Below are positions 25,964 through 35,020 of a stretch of 64,000 nt of DNA, in pieces (position 1 is the first letter of the stretch; each line of letters begins with the position of its first letter). The notes beneath the pieces were generated by a model. That model searched no databases. It worked only from the letters and a program-made list of their open reading frames with translations, and was not told the origin of the DNA. A program made the translations under genes and the position numbers. The DNA is from Nocardiopsis alborubida (GTDB lineage: Bacteria; Actinomycetota; Actinomycetes; Streptosporangiales; Streptosporangiaceae): the NCBI RefSeq assembly GCF_012396365.1, contig NZ_JAAXPG010000011.1, forward strand, positions 62,001 to 126,000, read 5' to 3'.

Positions 25964-27373
25964 TCAGCCGTGCGACTCCAGGCGGCGCAGGAAGATCGTC
26001 GAGGGCACCGCGCGCGCCCCCGCGCGGCGCACCGCCGTCACGATCTCGCGGTCGGAGGTGACCACCGCGATCGGCCGCCCGGGGGGTTCGGCGCGCACCA
26101 GCCGCACGATCAGCTCGTCCGCGGTCTCCCCGGGCGCGCTGAACAGCAGCCGCACCCGGCGCGGCGCCGCCATCACCGGCGGGGTGTCCACGTCCGCGCC
26201 GTCGAACACGCACGTGATCTCGGCCTTGGTCCGGCTGGCCAGCCCCTCCAGGGAGTTCATCAGCCGGGTGCGCTGGTCGGCCAGGGGGAGGGTCCCGTAG
26301 CCGGTCTTGGTGACGTTGTAGCCGTCCACCAGCAGGTGCACCCGGGGCGCGGTGAGCAGGTGCTCCAGCAGACCGGGATCGTCGTCGGGCAGACCGCCCA
26401 GCGACACCCGCCGCTGCTGTTCGGTCTCGGCCACCAGGTCGGCGGGGCTGTCCAGGGCGGTGGGCAGCGCCAGTTCGCGGCGCAGGCCGTGGGAGGCCTC
26501 CACCAGCACGTCCAGGAGCACGCGCAGCCGGGCCTCGTCGGCGTTGCGTCCGGCGCGCACCGCCCGCCTGGCGTTGTCCAACTGGGCCTCGGCGGCGGCC
26601 AGCCGCGACCTCAGCCGCCGGTTCTGCGACTCCAGGGCGCCGACCCGCGCGGCCGTCTCCGACTCGCGTCCGGCCGTCTCGGTCAGCGCCCGCGAGGCCT
26701 GTTCGGTGGCCTCCTTGGCCCGCTGCCGCTCGGTGTGCACCTTGCGGCGCAGCTCGGCGATCTCGGTGCGCTGGGCCTTGATCTGGCTCCGCAGGCGCTC
26801 CAGTTCCTCCTGGTGGCCGTGCCGGGTCTCGTCCAGCTGGCGGCGGGCGCTGTCCAGCGCCTCCGCGGCCAGGTCCGCCTCCTTGGCACTGGTCTGGCGC
26901 TCCAGCTCCCGGTGGACGTCCTCGACGATGCCGGGCCACCCCGGGGGCCGCAGCAGGTAGGCGCAGGCCGCCACGGCCACGGGGTCGGCCGCGGGGGGCA
27001 CCAGGCCCGAGCGCAGGCCCTCGGCCAGCTCGGGCCACACCTGGTCGACGCGGGCCGCGACCATGCCGCGGAAGGCCTCGTCGCTCTCCAGCTGGGCGGC
27101 GATCTGCGGTCCGGCGAGCCGGGCCCTGCGGCGCGGCTCGAACCTGGCGACCCTGCGCAGCAGCGGCGGCAGGTCGCTCGCGCGCATGCCGCCGAGCACG
27201 TCCGAGCCGTACTCGACGACCCGGGCGCGCACCGGCTCGGGCAGCGGTCGGGCCAGCCGCTCGCCGCCGTCAGCGCCGTCGCCGCCGTGGCCGCCGTCGT
27301 TCGCCGGGTGGGCGTCCCCGTCGAGCGGGTCGCCGCTGTCGGAGTCGCCGCCCGCGCCGGGGCGGGCGCTCAT
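25964..27373 (-). CDS. NYN-domain (YacP-like) putative RNA-binding or nuclease protein with coiled coil
   Basis: 469 residues from ATG 27373, which overlaps the TGA of the upstream zinc-ribbon gene (ATGA). Residues 1-40 are Gly/Asp-rich. Residues 45-165 are helical. About 180-290 is a long coiled coil (SARRQLDETRHGHQEELERL). The C-terminal 335-460 is a NYN/PIN-like nuclease fold: LLVDGYNVTKTG, ITCVFDGAD and VVTSDREIV supply the acidic residues. Similar actinobacterial proteins are uncharacterised. The RNA-nuclease role is inferred from the fold. Confidence 0.8.
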   Translation of the reverse strand: MSARPGAGGDSDSGDPLDGDAHPANDGGHGGDGADGGERLARPLPEPVRARVVEYGSDVLGGMRASDLPPLLRRVARFEPRRRARLAGPQIAAQLESDEAFRGMVAARVDQVWPELAEGLRSGLVPPAADPVAVAACAYLLRPPGWPGIVEDVHRELERQTSAKEADLAAEALDSARRQLDETRHGHQEELERLRSQIKAQRTEIAELRRKVHTERQRAKEATEQASRALTETAGRESETAARVGALESQNRRLRSRLAAAEAQLDNARRAVRAGRNADEARLRVLLDVLVEASHGLRRELALPTALDSPADLVAETEQQRRVSLGGLPDDDPGLLEHLLTAPRVHLLVDGYNVTKTGYGTLPLADQRTRLMNSLEGLASRTKAEITCVFDGADVDTPPVMAAPRRVRLLFSAPGETADELIVRLVRAEPPGRPIAVVTSDREIVTAVRRAGARAVPSTIFLRRLESHG

Positions 27374-27651
27374 GCCCGACCCGTCGGGCTCTCCGCCGAG
27401 GAACCGGGAACCGACCGGTCGGCGTCGGGGCGGGCGATGATCTCGACGCTGTCGGTGGCGCCGCACCAGCGGCACCGCACCCGCTCGATGGTCTCGGAGA
27501 GCACGGTGCGCTCCTCGACGCCGCCCTCACCGGCCAGGTCCAGGTGGACGTAGTCCTGGGAGCGTACGGTCCGGGTCACGTCGAACCGCGTGAGATTGCC
27601 GCATCCGGTGCACCGCCACCGCTCACTGTCACCCGGCATCGCGATCCCCAC
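27370..27651 (-). CDS. Small zinc-ribbon protein
   Basis: 93 residues from GTG 27651, which sits four bases after GGGAGG. ATG 27639 is a possible shorter start. Two CxxC pairs (WRCTGCGN and VRCRWCGA) form a zinc ribbon enclosing a beta-rich stretch DYVHLDLAGEGGVEERT. The tail ADRSVPGSSAESPTGRA is unstructured. No catalytic residues are visible. The gene is translationally coupled to the NYN-domain gene, so the two products probably act together. The function is unknown. Confidence 0.75.
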   Translation of the reverse strand: MGIAMPGDSERWRCTGCGNLTRFDVTRTVRSQDYVHLDLAGEGGVEERTVLSETIERVRCRWCGATDSVEIIARPDADRSVPGSSAESPTGRA

Positions 27652-27782
27652 GGTTCCTCCCTCGTGTCGTGCTCTGGCGGGTCGGCGGTCCGGCCGCCGC
27701 CCCGATGACCCACATCTTTGCATGTCGGGCAGGTCAGACCGTATTCCGACGGGTTGTCCCCGCCGCCGACTACCCTGACCGG

Positions 27783-29570
27783 GTGATTCGACAGTCCGCG
27801 GCGCCCGCCGGCGTCCAAACCAGCATCAGCGACCTCGGTACGCCGTTGGCCGCGGCGACCTTCGTGGTGCTGGACCTGGAGACCACCGGCACCAGCGCGA
27901 GCGGCTCCCGGATCACGGAGGTCGGCGCGGTCAGGGTGCGCGGCGGCGAGGTCGTCGGCGAGTTCACCACCCTGGTGGATCCCGGTACCCCCATACCGGC
28001 CAACATCACCCTCCTGACGGGGATCACCCAGTCGATGGTGGCCTCGGCCCCGCCGATGGAGGAGGTCCTGCCCCGGCTGCTGGCCTTCCTCGACGCCGAA
28101 CCGGACACCGTGCTGGTGGCCCACAACGCGCCCTTCGACACCGGCTTCCTCAAGGCCGCGTGCGAGCGCCACGGGACGGACTGGCCCGGCTACCCGGTCG
28201 TGGACACACTGCGTCTGGCCCGCGCCGTGCTCGCGCGCGGCGAGACGCGCAACCACCGGCTGGCCACGCTGGCCGCCTACTTCGGGGTCCCGGTCGCGCC
28301 CAACCACCGCGCCCTGGAGGACGCCCGCGCCACCGTCGGCGTCCTGCACGGTCTGGTGGAGCGCCTGCGCCCCATGGGCGTGTCCAGCGTGGAGGAGCTG
28401 CGGGCGGTCACCAAACCGCCCACCAAGGCCCAGCGCAGCAGGCGCCACCTGGCCGAGGACCTGCCCGAGGAGCCGGGCGTGTACGTGTTCACCGACGCCC
28501 GCGGCGCCAGTCTCTACGTCGGCAAGAGCAAGAACCTGCGCCGCCGGGTGCGCACCTACTTCACCGCGGCCGAGAGCCGCCAGCGCATCCGGGAGATGGC
28601 GGGCCTGGTGGCGGGCGTGACCCCGATCGTGTGCTCCAGCGAGCTGGAGGCCTCCGTCCGCGAGCTGCGCATCATCGCCGAACGCAAACCGCCCTACAAC
28701 CGGCGTTCGCGCAACCCCGAGCGCGCCTCCTGGGTCCGGCTCACCGACGACGCCTTCCCCCGCCTGTCCGTGGTGCGCGCGGTCAGCGGCGACGGCGCGG
28801 CCCACATCGGGCCCTACGCCTCGCCCCGCGAGGCCGAGCAGGCCCGGGAGGCGCTGCTCCACGTCTTCCCGCTGCGCCAGTGCGCGCACACCTTCCGGCC
28901 GCCGAAGGCGACCGCAGGGGGAAGCGGCGGGGCCCGCGTCGCCCCGGAGGTGGTCACCTCGGGTGCGCGGTGGACGGGCCCGTGCGTGGTGGCCCAGCTG
29001 GGCCGCTGCGGCGCTCCCTGCGACGGCAGCGAGAGCGAGGCCGAGTACGCGGTGCACGCCGAGGCCGCCCGCGCGGCGATGACCGGGGACCCCGCCGCCG
29101 TGGTGGACGCGCACACCGCGTGCATCGGCGAGCTCGCCGCCGACCTGCGCTACGAGGAGGCCGCGCACCTGCGCGACCGCCTCACCGCGTTCCTGCGCGG
29201 TGCCCGGCGTGCCCAGCGCCTGTCGGCCATCGCCTCGGTCGCGCACCTGGTGGCCTCCCGCCGCACCGCCGCGGGCTGGGAGACCTGCGTGGTCCGCCAC
29301 GGACGCCTTGCGGCCAGCGCCGTGCTGCGCCCGGGCACCGACCCCGCCGCGTTCCTGGCCTCCCTCGTGGCCACCGCCGAGTACGTGCCCGCCGGGCCCG
29401 GGACCGGCCCCGGCGCCCTGCCGGGGGAGACCGAGCTGGTCCTGGACTGGCTCGCCGACCCCGCCACGCGGCTGGTCGAGATCGACGGGGAGTGGACATG
29501 CCCGTTGCGCAGCGCCGAGGCGCACACCGGGATGACACACTGGGCGCATGGCCGCGCTTCCGCTCAATGA
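27783..29570 (+). CDS. DEDD 3'-5' exonuclease fused to GIY-YIG (UvrC/Cho-like) nuclease
   Basis: 595 residues from GTG 27783. Residues 20-185 are a DnaQ-type exonuclease with Exo I VVLDLETTGTS, Exo II LVAHNAPFDTGFL and Exo III HRALEDARATVG. Residues 220-305 are a GIY-YIG nuclease (EPGVYVFTDARGASLYVGKS, then NLRRRVRTYF). The rest resembles the UvrC middle region, with a UVR-like YEEAAHLRDRLTAFL near 465. The architecture matches Rv2191 of Mycobacterium, which also lies near trpD and qcr (from memory). It probably acts in DNA repair. It lacks the UvrC RNase-H-like half. Confidence 0.88.
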   Translation: MIRQSAAPAGVQTSISDLGTPLAAATFVVLDLETTGTSASGSRITEVGAVRVRGGEVVGEFTTLVDPGTPIPANITLLTGITQSMVASAPPMEEVLPRLLAFLDAEPDTVLVAHNAPFDTGFLKAACERHGTDWPGYPVVDTLRLARAVLARGETRNHRLATLAAYFGVPVAPNHRALEDARATVGVLHGLVERLRPMGVSSVEELRAVTKPPTKAQRSRRHLAEDLPEEPGVYVFTDARGASLYVGKSKNLRRRVRTYFTAAESRQRIREMAGLVAGVTPIVCSSELEASVRELRIIAERKPPYNRRSRNPERASWVRLTDDAFPRLSVVRAVSGDGAAHIGPYASPREAEQAREALLHVFPLRQCAHTFRPPKATAGGSGGARVAPEVVTSGARWTGPCVVAQLGRCGAPCDGSESEAEYAVHAEAARAAMTGDPAAVVDAHTACIGELAADLRYEEAAHLRDRLTAFLRGARRAQRLSAIASVAHLVASRRTAAGWETCVVRHGRLAASAVLRPGTDPAAFLASLVATAEYVPAGPGTGPGALPGETELVLDWLADPATRLVEIDGEWTCPLRSAEAHTGMTHWAHGRASAQ

Positions 29571-30312
29571 CGACTACCCCGTCCGCCGCGTCCCCGTCGT
29601 CTCGTACACGCTGGTCGCGGTCAACGTCCTCGTCTACCTGGTGTCGCCGCAGGCGCTGACCGCGGTGTGGTACCCGGCGGACATGTTCGAGCGCTTCTGC
29701 GCGATCCAGGACTACTTCATGTACTGGGGGGCGGTGCCCGCCGAGATCACGGGCCGGACCGACCTGGTCCCGCACGCGGTCCCCGAGTGCGGGCGGCTCG
29801 ACGGCAAGCCGGTGTGGTTCTCGGTGTTCAGTTCGATGTTCCTGCACAGCGGGCCGGGGCACCTGATCGGCAACCTGGTGTACCTGTTCGTGTTCGGGCC
29901 CGTGGTGGAGGACCGGATCGGCAAGCTGCGCTTCACGGGGCTGTACCTGGCCACGGGGGTCGCCGCCGCCTACGGCTTCGCGCTGACCGACGTCGACGCC
30001 ACCATGCCCATGGTCGGCGCGTCCGGGGCCATCTCGGGGGTGCTGGGCGCCTACCTGGTCGTGCAGTTCCGCAGCCGGGTGACCACGCTGGTGTTCGGGG
30101 TGATCCCGATGCGCCTGCCCGGGTGGGCCGTGGTGGGCAGCTACTTCGCTCTTCAGTATCTTCTCTACGTCACCACATCGGGCGCCCCCGGCGCCGGAGG
30201 CGGCGTCGCCTACGCGGCGCACGTGTACGGGTTCGTCGCGGGGGTGGTCGTGGGACTGGTGGTCTACCGGCTGCGATGGCGCTCCGGGACGCGGCTCTCC
30301 GACGTCTACTAG
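29548..30312 (+). CDS. Rhomboid-family intramembrane serine protease
   Basis: 254 residues. ATG 29548 lies inside the end of the preceding gene. It has six predicted transmembrane helices. The catalytic dyad is S159 in VGASGAISG and H225 in AAHVYGFVAG. N109 in GHLIGNLVYLF fits the oxyanion asparagine. A loop of about 60 residues between helices 1 and 2, containing two cysteines (C51 and C81), is typical of the actinobacterial subgroup. It cleaves membrane-anchored substrates within the bilayer. The substrate is unknown. Confidence 0.9.
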   Translation: MAALPLNDDYPVRRVPVVSYTLVAVNVLVYLVSPQALTAVWYPADMFERFCAIQDYFMYWGAVPAEITGRTDLVPHAVPECGRLDGKPVWFSVFSSMFLHSGPGHLIGNLVYLFVFGPVVEDRIGKLRFTGLYLATGVAAAYGFALTDVDATMPMVGASGAISGVLGAYLVVQFRSRVTTLVFGVIPMRLPGWAVVGSYFALQYLLYVTTSGAPGAGGGVAYAAHVYGFVAGVVVGLVVYRLRWRSGTRLSDVY

Positions 30313-30389
30313 GCACACGCCCTGGTGCGCCCCGGCGGGGTCGTCGCGCCCGTCCCGATATTTTTCCGAGGAACCGTCCTGGAGGCACA

Positions 30390-30665
30390 GTGATCACCGC
30401 GATCGTCATGATCAAGGCCGACGTCCACCGCATCCCCGAGGTCGCCGGGGCGATCGCGGAGATCGACGGGGTGAGCGAGGTCTACTCGGTCACCGGCGGC
30501 GTCGACCTCATCGCCATGGTGCGGGTCCGCAAGCACGAGGACCTGGCCGAGGTGATCCCCGGTCGGGTGAACAAGGTGCCCGGCGTGCTCTCCTCCGACA
30601 CCCACATCTCCTTCCAGGCCTACTCCAGGCACGACCTGGAGTCGGCCTTCGCTCTGGGCTGGTAG
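30390..30665 (+). CDS. Stand-alone Lrp/AsnC ligand-binding (RAM) domain protein
   Basis: 91 residues from GTG 30390, GGAGG five bases upstream. The whole protein is one RAM/alpha-beta domain: VITAIVMIKADVHRIPEVAG, the ligand turn EIDGVSEVYSVTGGVDLIAM and VPGVLSSDTHISFQAYSRHD. No DNA-binding helix-turn-helix is present, so it is not a regulator by itself. It probably forms dimers or octamers that sense an amino acid, alone or with a full-length Lrp. Its stop is in the same frame as the next gene. Confidence 0.88.
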   Translation: MITAIVMIKADVHRIPEVAGAIAEIDGVSEVYSVTGGVDLIAMVRVRKHEDLAEVIPGRVNKVPGVLSSDTHISFQAYSRHDLESAFALGW

Positions 30666-30731
30666 CCGGTCGTAGCCGGTACCTGGAGCGCGCAGGAGGC
30701 GGGGGTTCTCGCCCTGCCCTCGGGCAGGCTG

Positions 30732-31103
30732 GTGCGCGGCCGGGGCCTGAGGCGCCCGCTGCCGCCCGGACCCCCGCCCGACCTCGGGCTGTACTTGCTG
30801 GGCCGCGAACCGGCGCCCGTGCCCTGGGAGGGGCGCTGGCTGCGGTGGCGGGACTTCGGGCTGCCCTCCGATCCCGCGGCCGTGGGCGCGGCGCTGCGCG
30901 AGGCGTGGGAGCGCGCCGGGGCCGAACGCGTCGAGGTCGCCTGCGGCGGCGGTCGGGGGCGCACCGGCACGGCGCTGGCGTGCCTGGCGGTGCTGGACGG
31001 CGTCCCCGCGCGCGAGGCGGTCGCCTACGTCCGCGCGCACTACCTGCCGCGTGCGGTGGAGACCCCCTGGCAGCGCCGTTTCGTGGCCCGCTTCGAGGCC
31101 TGA
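30732..31103 (+). CDS. Protein-tyrosine-phosphatase-like protein, start codon uncertain
   Basis: 123 residues from the first normal start, GTG 30732. The active-site loop is VACGGGRGRTGTALACL, a CX5R motif with the Cys and Arg intact. The His usually before the Cys is Ala, as in a known actinobacterial branch. Codons upstream in the same frame (GTWSAQEAGVLALPSGRLVR) look like a conserved N-terminus and run back to the TAG of the preceding gene without an ATG, GTG or TTG. A perfect AGGAGG at 30694-30699 points to the GTT at 30705. The start may therefore be non-canonical or lost. Confidence 0.75.
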   Translation: MRGRGLRRPLPPGPPPDLGLYLLGREPAPVPWEGRWLRWRDFGLPSDPAAVGAALREAWERAGAERVEVACGGGRGRTGTALACLAVLDGVPAREAVAYVRAHYLPRAVETPWQRRFVARFEA

Positions 31104-31150
31104 GCCCCGCCGTGGGCGGACCACCGGTCCCGGCGGGCGGGCCGAACACC

Positions 31151-31187
31151 GGGGCGCGGTGCCGGGTCCTCCCCGGCGCCGCGCCCC
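31151..31187. terminator. Bidirectional hairpin between the PTP-like gene and trpD
   Basis: GGGGCGCGGTGCCGG (31151-31165) pairs with CCGGCGCCGCGCCCC (31173-31187) with one G-U pair and a seven-base loop. Confidence 0.7.
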
Positions 31188-31197
31188 CGCTTCGCGC

Positions 31198-32310
31198 CTA
31201 CAGCGCCTTGGCGTACTGCTGGCTGGTCTCCACCCAGCGCTCCAGCGCGCGTTCGGCCGCGCCGCTGTCCACCGCCGCCGCGGCCCGCTCGTAGCCGGTG
31301 CGCACCGCCTCCAGCAGGGAGCCCCGCACGCCGTCCACGGCGGCCAGGGCGGCGCCCGCGTTGAGCAGCACGGCGTCGCGCACCGGGCCGGTGCGGCCCG
31401 CCAGCAGGTCGCGCACGGCCTGGGCGTTGAACCCGACGTCGCCGCCGCGCAGGTCCTCGGGTCGGGAGCGGGCGATGCCCAGGTCGGCCGGGTCGAGCGT
31501 CTCGCGCCGGGCCCCGCCGTCGCGCACCACCCACACCGTGGAGGTGGTCGTGGTGGTCAGCTCGTCCAGTCCGTCGTCGCCCCGGAACACCAGCGCCGAG
31601 GAGCCGCGGCGGGCGAACACACCGGCGATCACCTCGCACATGCGCTCGTCGAACACCCCGATGGCCGAGGTGGTGGGCTGGGCCGGGTTGGTCAGCGGGC
31701 CCAGGAAGTTGAACACCGTGGGCACCGCCAGCTCGCGGCGGGGCTTGGCGGTGAAGCGGAACGAGGGGTGGAAGACCGGGGCGAAGCAGAAGGCGATGCC
31801 CGCCTCCTCGGCCACCCGCACGGTCAGCTCCGGCGGCAGGTCCAGGACCACGCCCAGGCACTCCAGCACGTCGGCGGTGCCGCAGGAGGAGGACGCCGCC
31901 CGGTTGCCGTGCTTGACCACGCGGGCGCCCGCGGCCGAGGCCACGATCGCCGCCATCGTCGACACGTTCACGGTGTGCGCGCGGTCGCCGCCGGTGCCGA
32001 CGATGTCCAGGGTCGGGCCGGGGACGTGGATGCGCACGGCGTTGTCGAGCATGCCCCGGGCCAGCCCGGTCACCTCCGACACGCTCTCGCCCTTGGCGCG
32101 CAGCGCGATGGCGAACCCGGCGATCTGGGCGTCGGTCGCGGCCTCGGACATGATCTCGTTCATCGCCCACGCGGTGTCGTCGGCGCTCAGGGACCGTCCG
32201 CCCAGCAGGGCGGTGATGAGGCTGGACCAGGTCCGCTCGGTGACGGCGGACCGCTCGTCGGAGCCCGCGGCTCCGGAGTCGGCGGGGGAGTTCGCGGCGG
32301 GGACGTTCAT
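31198..32310 (-). CDS. trpD: Anthranilate phosphoribosyltransferase
   Basis: 370 residues, ATG 32310. It transfers phosphoribose from PRPP to anthranilate in tryptophan biosynthesis. The PRPP loop is [17 protein letters not shown] near residue 101, followed by [18 protein letters not shown] and [13 protein letters not shown]. About 25 extra N-terminal residues (Ala/Ser-rich) precede the family start. It stands apart from other trp genes, as in other actinobacteria. The neighbourhood with qcr/cta is conserved with Mycobacterium Rv2192c. Confidence 0.96.
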   Translation of the reverse strand: MNVPAANSPADSGAAGSDERSAVTERTWSSLITALLGGRSLSADDTAWAMNEIMSEAATDAQIAGFAIALRAKGESVSEVTGLARGMLDNAVRIHVPGPTLDIVGTGGDRAHTVNVSTMAAIVASAAGARVVKHGNRAASSSCGTADVLECLGVVLDLPPELTVRVAEEAGIAFCFAPVFHPSFRFTAKPRRELAVPTVFNFLGPLTNPAQPTTSAIGVFDERMCEVIAGVFARRGSSALVFRGDDGLDELTTTTTSTVWVVRDGGARRETLDPADLGIARSRPEDLRGGDVGFNAQAVRDLLAGRTGPVRDAVLLNAGAALAAVDGVRGSLLEAVRTGYERAAAAVDSGAAERALERWVETSQQYAKAL

Positions 32311-32520
32311 CTCGGTTGCTCCACGGTGAAGGAACGGGCACGGAGGGGCCTGGGCGCGGCGCGTGGGCGGACCGCCCTCAGACGTTGGGAAGGAGGGGCA
32401 CGGCGTGCGTGCGCCATCGCCCGATGTCGGCGCCGTGGTGCAGGGCCGCGCCCACCGCGCGGCGGCGGCGCGGCTCCGCGTCGCCGTGGTGACCCGTTCC
32501 GAGACCGTGTCGCACCCGTG

Positions 32521-32925
32521 TCACCCGCTCAGGGCCGCGACCCGCTGGCGCATGAGCTCGGCCAGGGCCTCGGCGAGCGCGACGGGGTCGATCGGGTGGC
32601 TGACGACCTGCTCGGCCTGGGACCAGGTGGCCAGCCAGCCGTCGTCGCGCCTTCCCACCAGCAGCAGGACCGGCGGGCAGCGGTAGATCTCGTCCTTGAC
32701 CTGGCGGCACAGGCCCATCCCGCCGACGGGGGAGGCCTCGCCGTCGAAGACGGCCACGTCCACGCGCGCGGCGGGATCGGTGTCCTCCAGCCTGCGCAGG
32801 ACCATGGGCGCGGTCGCGCACTCGACGAACTCCACACGGGGGACGTCGAGGGCGGGGCGGCGGCCGACCGCCAGCCGCACCTGCTCGCGGGTGTCGGCGT
32901 TGTCGCTGTAGACCAGCACGCGCAT
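32521..32925 (-). CDS. Degenerate receiver-domain protein
   Basis: 134 residues from ATG 32925. ATG 32958 would add eleven. The protein is one CheY-like fold: RVLVYSDNADTREQVRLAVG at the start, DVAVFDGEASPVGGMGLCRQ in the phosphoacceptor region, and PPVLLLVGRRDDGWLATWSQ after it. The usual acidic pair is replaced (YSDN) and the expected switch Thr/Ser and Lys are not obvious. It is probably an atypical, phosphorylation-independent receiver without an output domain. Homologues occur beside qcr/cta genes in streptomycetes, as I recall. Function is unknown. Confidence 0.75.
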   Translation of the reverse strand: MRVLVYSDNADTREQVRLAVGRRPALDVPRVEFVECATAPMVLRRLEDTDPAARVDVAVFDGEASPVGGMGLCRQVKDEIYRCPPVLLLVGRRDDGWLATWSQAEQVVSHPIDPVALAEALAELMRQRVAALSG

Positions 32926-33440
32926 CCTGGCACCCGTGTCCGTACCGCTGACCACCATCGCGCAACCGTCCCATCGCGTCTGTCCGCGGCCGCCGCCGTG
33001 GGGGGTGCGGCCGAGGCGTTCGTTGGCTGTATGCCCTCTGACTGTATTGCCTTGCGGCCCCGCTGCACAGAAGCGGCACGGAGGCCGTACCCGGCACTGA
33101 GACCTTCGACACCAAGGATGCCAGCACCCCGGGGCCGCCCGTTCACCCGCCCCCGGTTCGGCGTTATGCAACGGTGATGCTTTCGATGCCTGGGCGTTGA
33201 CCGGCGGAGGTTGAGGCGTCATTGGCAGGGGTACGGAAGGCCTCAGCCGCCCCGGATCGCGATTTTCGGTCCTCCCCGGTGCGCCACGGGACCCGGCGGG
33301 GCCGCCGGGCCGCTACAGTAACGTCCCAGTCACGGCGAACAGGACGTCAGCGGCGCCGGGAGCACTTCGAGTCGGCGCTGATCCGCCCCGTTACGGGGGG
33401 TCGGGTACGGCCCTCCGCGAGATGCCGTAATAATGCTCCC
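32926..33440 (+). other. Divergent region upstream of ctaE
   Basis: 515 bases, no gene accepted. Promoter-like hexamers are TACAGT at 33314-33319 and TAATAA at 33428-33433, the latter next to the ctaE start. A long frame continuing upstream of ctaE is Arg/Pro-rich and lacks a ribosome-binding site. Confidence 0.4.
33428..33433 (+). promoter_or_regulatory. -10 element of ctaE, probably leaderless
   Basis: TAATAA (or AATAAT one base on) ends six to seven bases before GTG 33441, with no Shine-Dalgarno between. Confidence 0.5.
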
Positions 33441-34067
33441 GTGGCGACAGCAACCGCGAACCCAAAATCAGCACCGACACCAGCACATGGTGCGGCAAAG
33501 CGTCCTGACCTGGTGAGCGTTGGCACCATCGTTTGGTTGGCCAACGAGCTCATGTTCTTCGCTGCGCTGTTCGCGATGTACTTCACCATCCGATCGGTGA
33601 CCAACGGAAACCCCGATCTGGGGCAGTGGCCCGACACCCACCTGAACGTGCCGTGGGCGTCGGCCATCACCGTGGTCCTGGTGGCTTCCAGCTTCACCGC
33701 GCAGGCAGGCGTCTGGGCCGCCGAGCGCGGCGACGTCAAGAAGCTGCGCATGTGGTTCTTCATCACGTTCTTCATGGGCCTGTTCTTCGTCCTTGGACAG
33801 GCCTACGAGTACTACGAGCTCATCTTCCACGGGGGCCTGACTCTCCAGTCGAGCGCCTACGGGTCGATGTTCTACCTGACCACGGGCTTCCACGGACTCC
33901 ACGTCATCGGTGGGCTGATCGCGTTCCTCATCATGCTGGGACGCACGTACGCCGCGAAGCGCTTCACCCACCAGCAGGCGACCAGCGCGATCGTCGTGTC
34001 CTACTACTGGCACTTCGTCGACGTGGTCTGGATCGCTTTGTTCTTCACCATCTACTTCATCCAGTAA
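33441..34067 (+). CDS. ctaE: Cytochrome c oxidase subunit III
   Basis: 208 residues from GTG 33441. It has five transmembrane helices. Conserved positions are [18 protein letters not shown] in the first helix, [28 protein letters not shown] and the final [19 protein letters not shown]. It is part of the aa3 oxidase, although the gene sits with the bcc complex genes, the usual actinobacterial arrangement. qcrC begins 18 bases downstream, so ctaE-qcrC-qcrA-qcrB is one operon. Confidence 0.95.
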   Translation: MATATANPKSAPTPAHGAAKRPDLVSVGTIVWLANELMFFAALFAMYFTIRSVTNGNPDLGQWPDTHLNVPWASAITVVLVASSFTAQAGVWAAERGDVKKLRMWFFITFFMGLFFVLGQAYEYYELIFHGGLTLQSSAYGSMFYLTTGFHGLHVIGGLIAFLIMLGRTYAAKRFTHQQATSAIVVSYYWHFVDVVWIALFFTIYFIQ

Positions 34068-34084
34068 CCCGAAACGGGGAAACC

Positions 34085-35020
34085 GTGAAATGGATTACCG
34101 CGCGGCGGCGGCATCCCCTTGCGGGGTATGTCGTCGTCATCCTCGCGCTAGCCCTGTTCGGGGTGGGGTACGCCGCCCTGGCGCCCACCGCCGACCAGGC
34201 CCAGGCGCAGACCCTCGCCGCTGACACTCCTCCGTCGCCGGACGACGTCGACGTGGCCAACGGCGAGGACATCTTCAACCAGACGTGTGCGACCTGCCAC
34301 AACTACGACGGCAGCGGCACGTACGGCGAGGACGGGGAGTACACCCGGGGTCCGGACCTCCGTGACTCCGGCGCCGCGGCCATCGACTTCCAGGTCAGCA
34401 CCGGGCGCATGCCGTCCATGAACCCCGACGCGCAGATGCCGCGCAAGCCGATGGCGATGTCGGAGGAGGACCTCCAGGACCTGATCGCGTACTACAACGC
34501 GCAGATCAGGACCGGCGGGCCCGACGTTCCCTACGACGTCCCCGACGAGGCGCCCGAGCGCGACCAGTTCGAGGACGAGGCCGCCTACGAGGCCGCGCTC
34601 GAGGAGTACGAGGCCGAGTACGACGCCTACGTCGAGGGCGCCGACAACACCGACATGGGCATGCGCCTCTACCTGACCAACTGTGCGCACTGCCACGGTT
34701 GGTCCGGCGGCGGCGGCGCGCTCACCGACGGCCGCTGGGCCCCGGAGATCCACGACGCGTCCCCGCGTCAGATCTACGAGGCCATGGTCAGCGGTCCCGG
34801 CGCCATGCCGATGTTCAGCGACACCGTCGTCGAGCCGGAGGAGAAGCAGGAGCTCATCTCCTACATCAAGACCCTCCAGGCGGAACCCAACGCCGGAGGC
34901 ATCTTCGACCTCGACCGTGTCGGCCAGGTCGCTGAGGGCTTCATCGGCTGGGTCGTCGGCCTTGCCCTGATCATTGCCTGCGCGATCTGGATCACCGCGA
35001 AGCAGCGAGCCCATGACTGA
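34085..35020 (+). CDS. qcrC: Dihaem cytochrome c subunit of the bcc complex
   Basis: 311 residues from GTG 34085. The N-terminal anchor spans 13-32. Two haem c sites are CATCH (C68, C71, H72) and CAHCH (C200, C203, H204). The C-terminal helix (about 284-304) anchors the protein again. The dihaem protein replaces soluble cytochrome c and passes electrons directly to CtaC. Between the haems, residues 146-188 are an unusually acidic stretch rich in Glu, Asp, Ala and Tyr. Axial methionines are plausible in GRMPSMNP and AMPMF. Its stop overlaps qcrA by eight bases. Confidence 0.95.
   Translation: MKWITARRRHPLAGYVVVILALALFGVGYAALAPTADQAQAQTLAADTPPSPDDVDVANGEDIFNQTCATCHNYDGSGTYGEDGEYTRGPDLRDSGAAAIDFQVSTGRMPSMNPDAQMPRKPMAMSEEDLQDLIAYYNAQIRTGGPDVPYDVPDEAPERDQFEDEAAYEAALEEYEAEYDAYVEGADNTDMGMRLYLTNCAHCHGWSGGGGALTDGRWAPEIHDASPRQIYEAMVSGPGAMPMFSDTVVEPEEKQELISYIKTLQAEPNAGGIFDLDRVGQVAEGFIGWVVGLALIIACAIWITAKQRAHD

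Noticed and set aside
30390..31103. A single Lrp-phosphatase fusion gene
   Set aside because: The two are in one frame but a TAG at 30663 separates them. Readthrough is only a possibility noted under findings.
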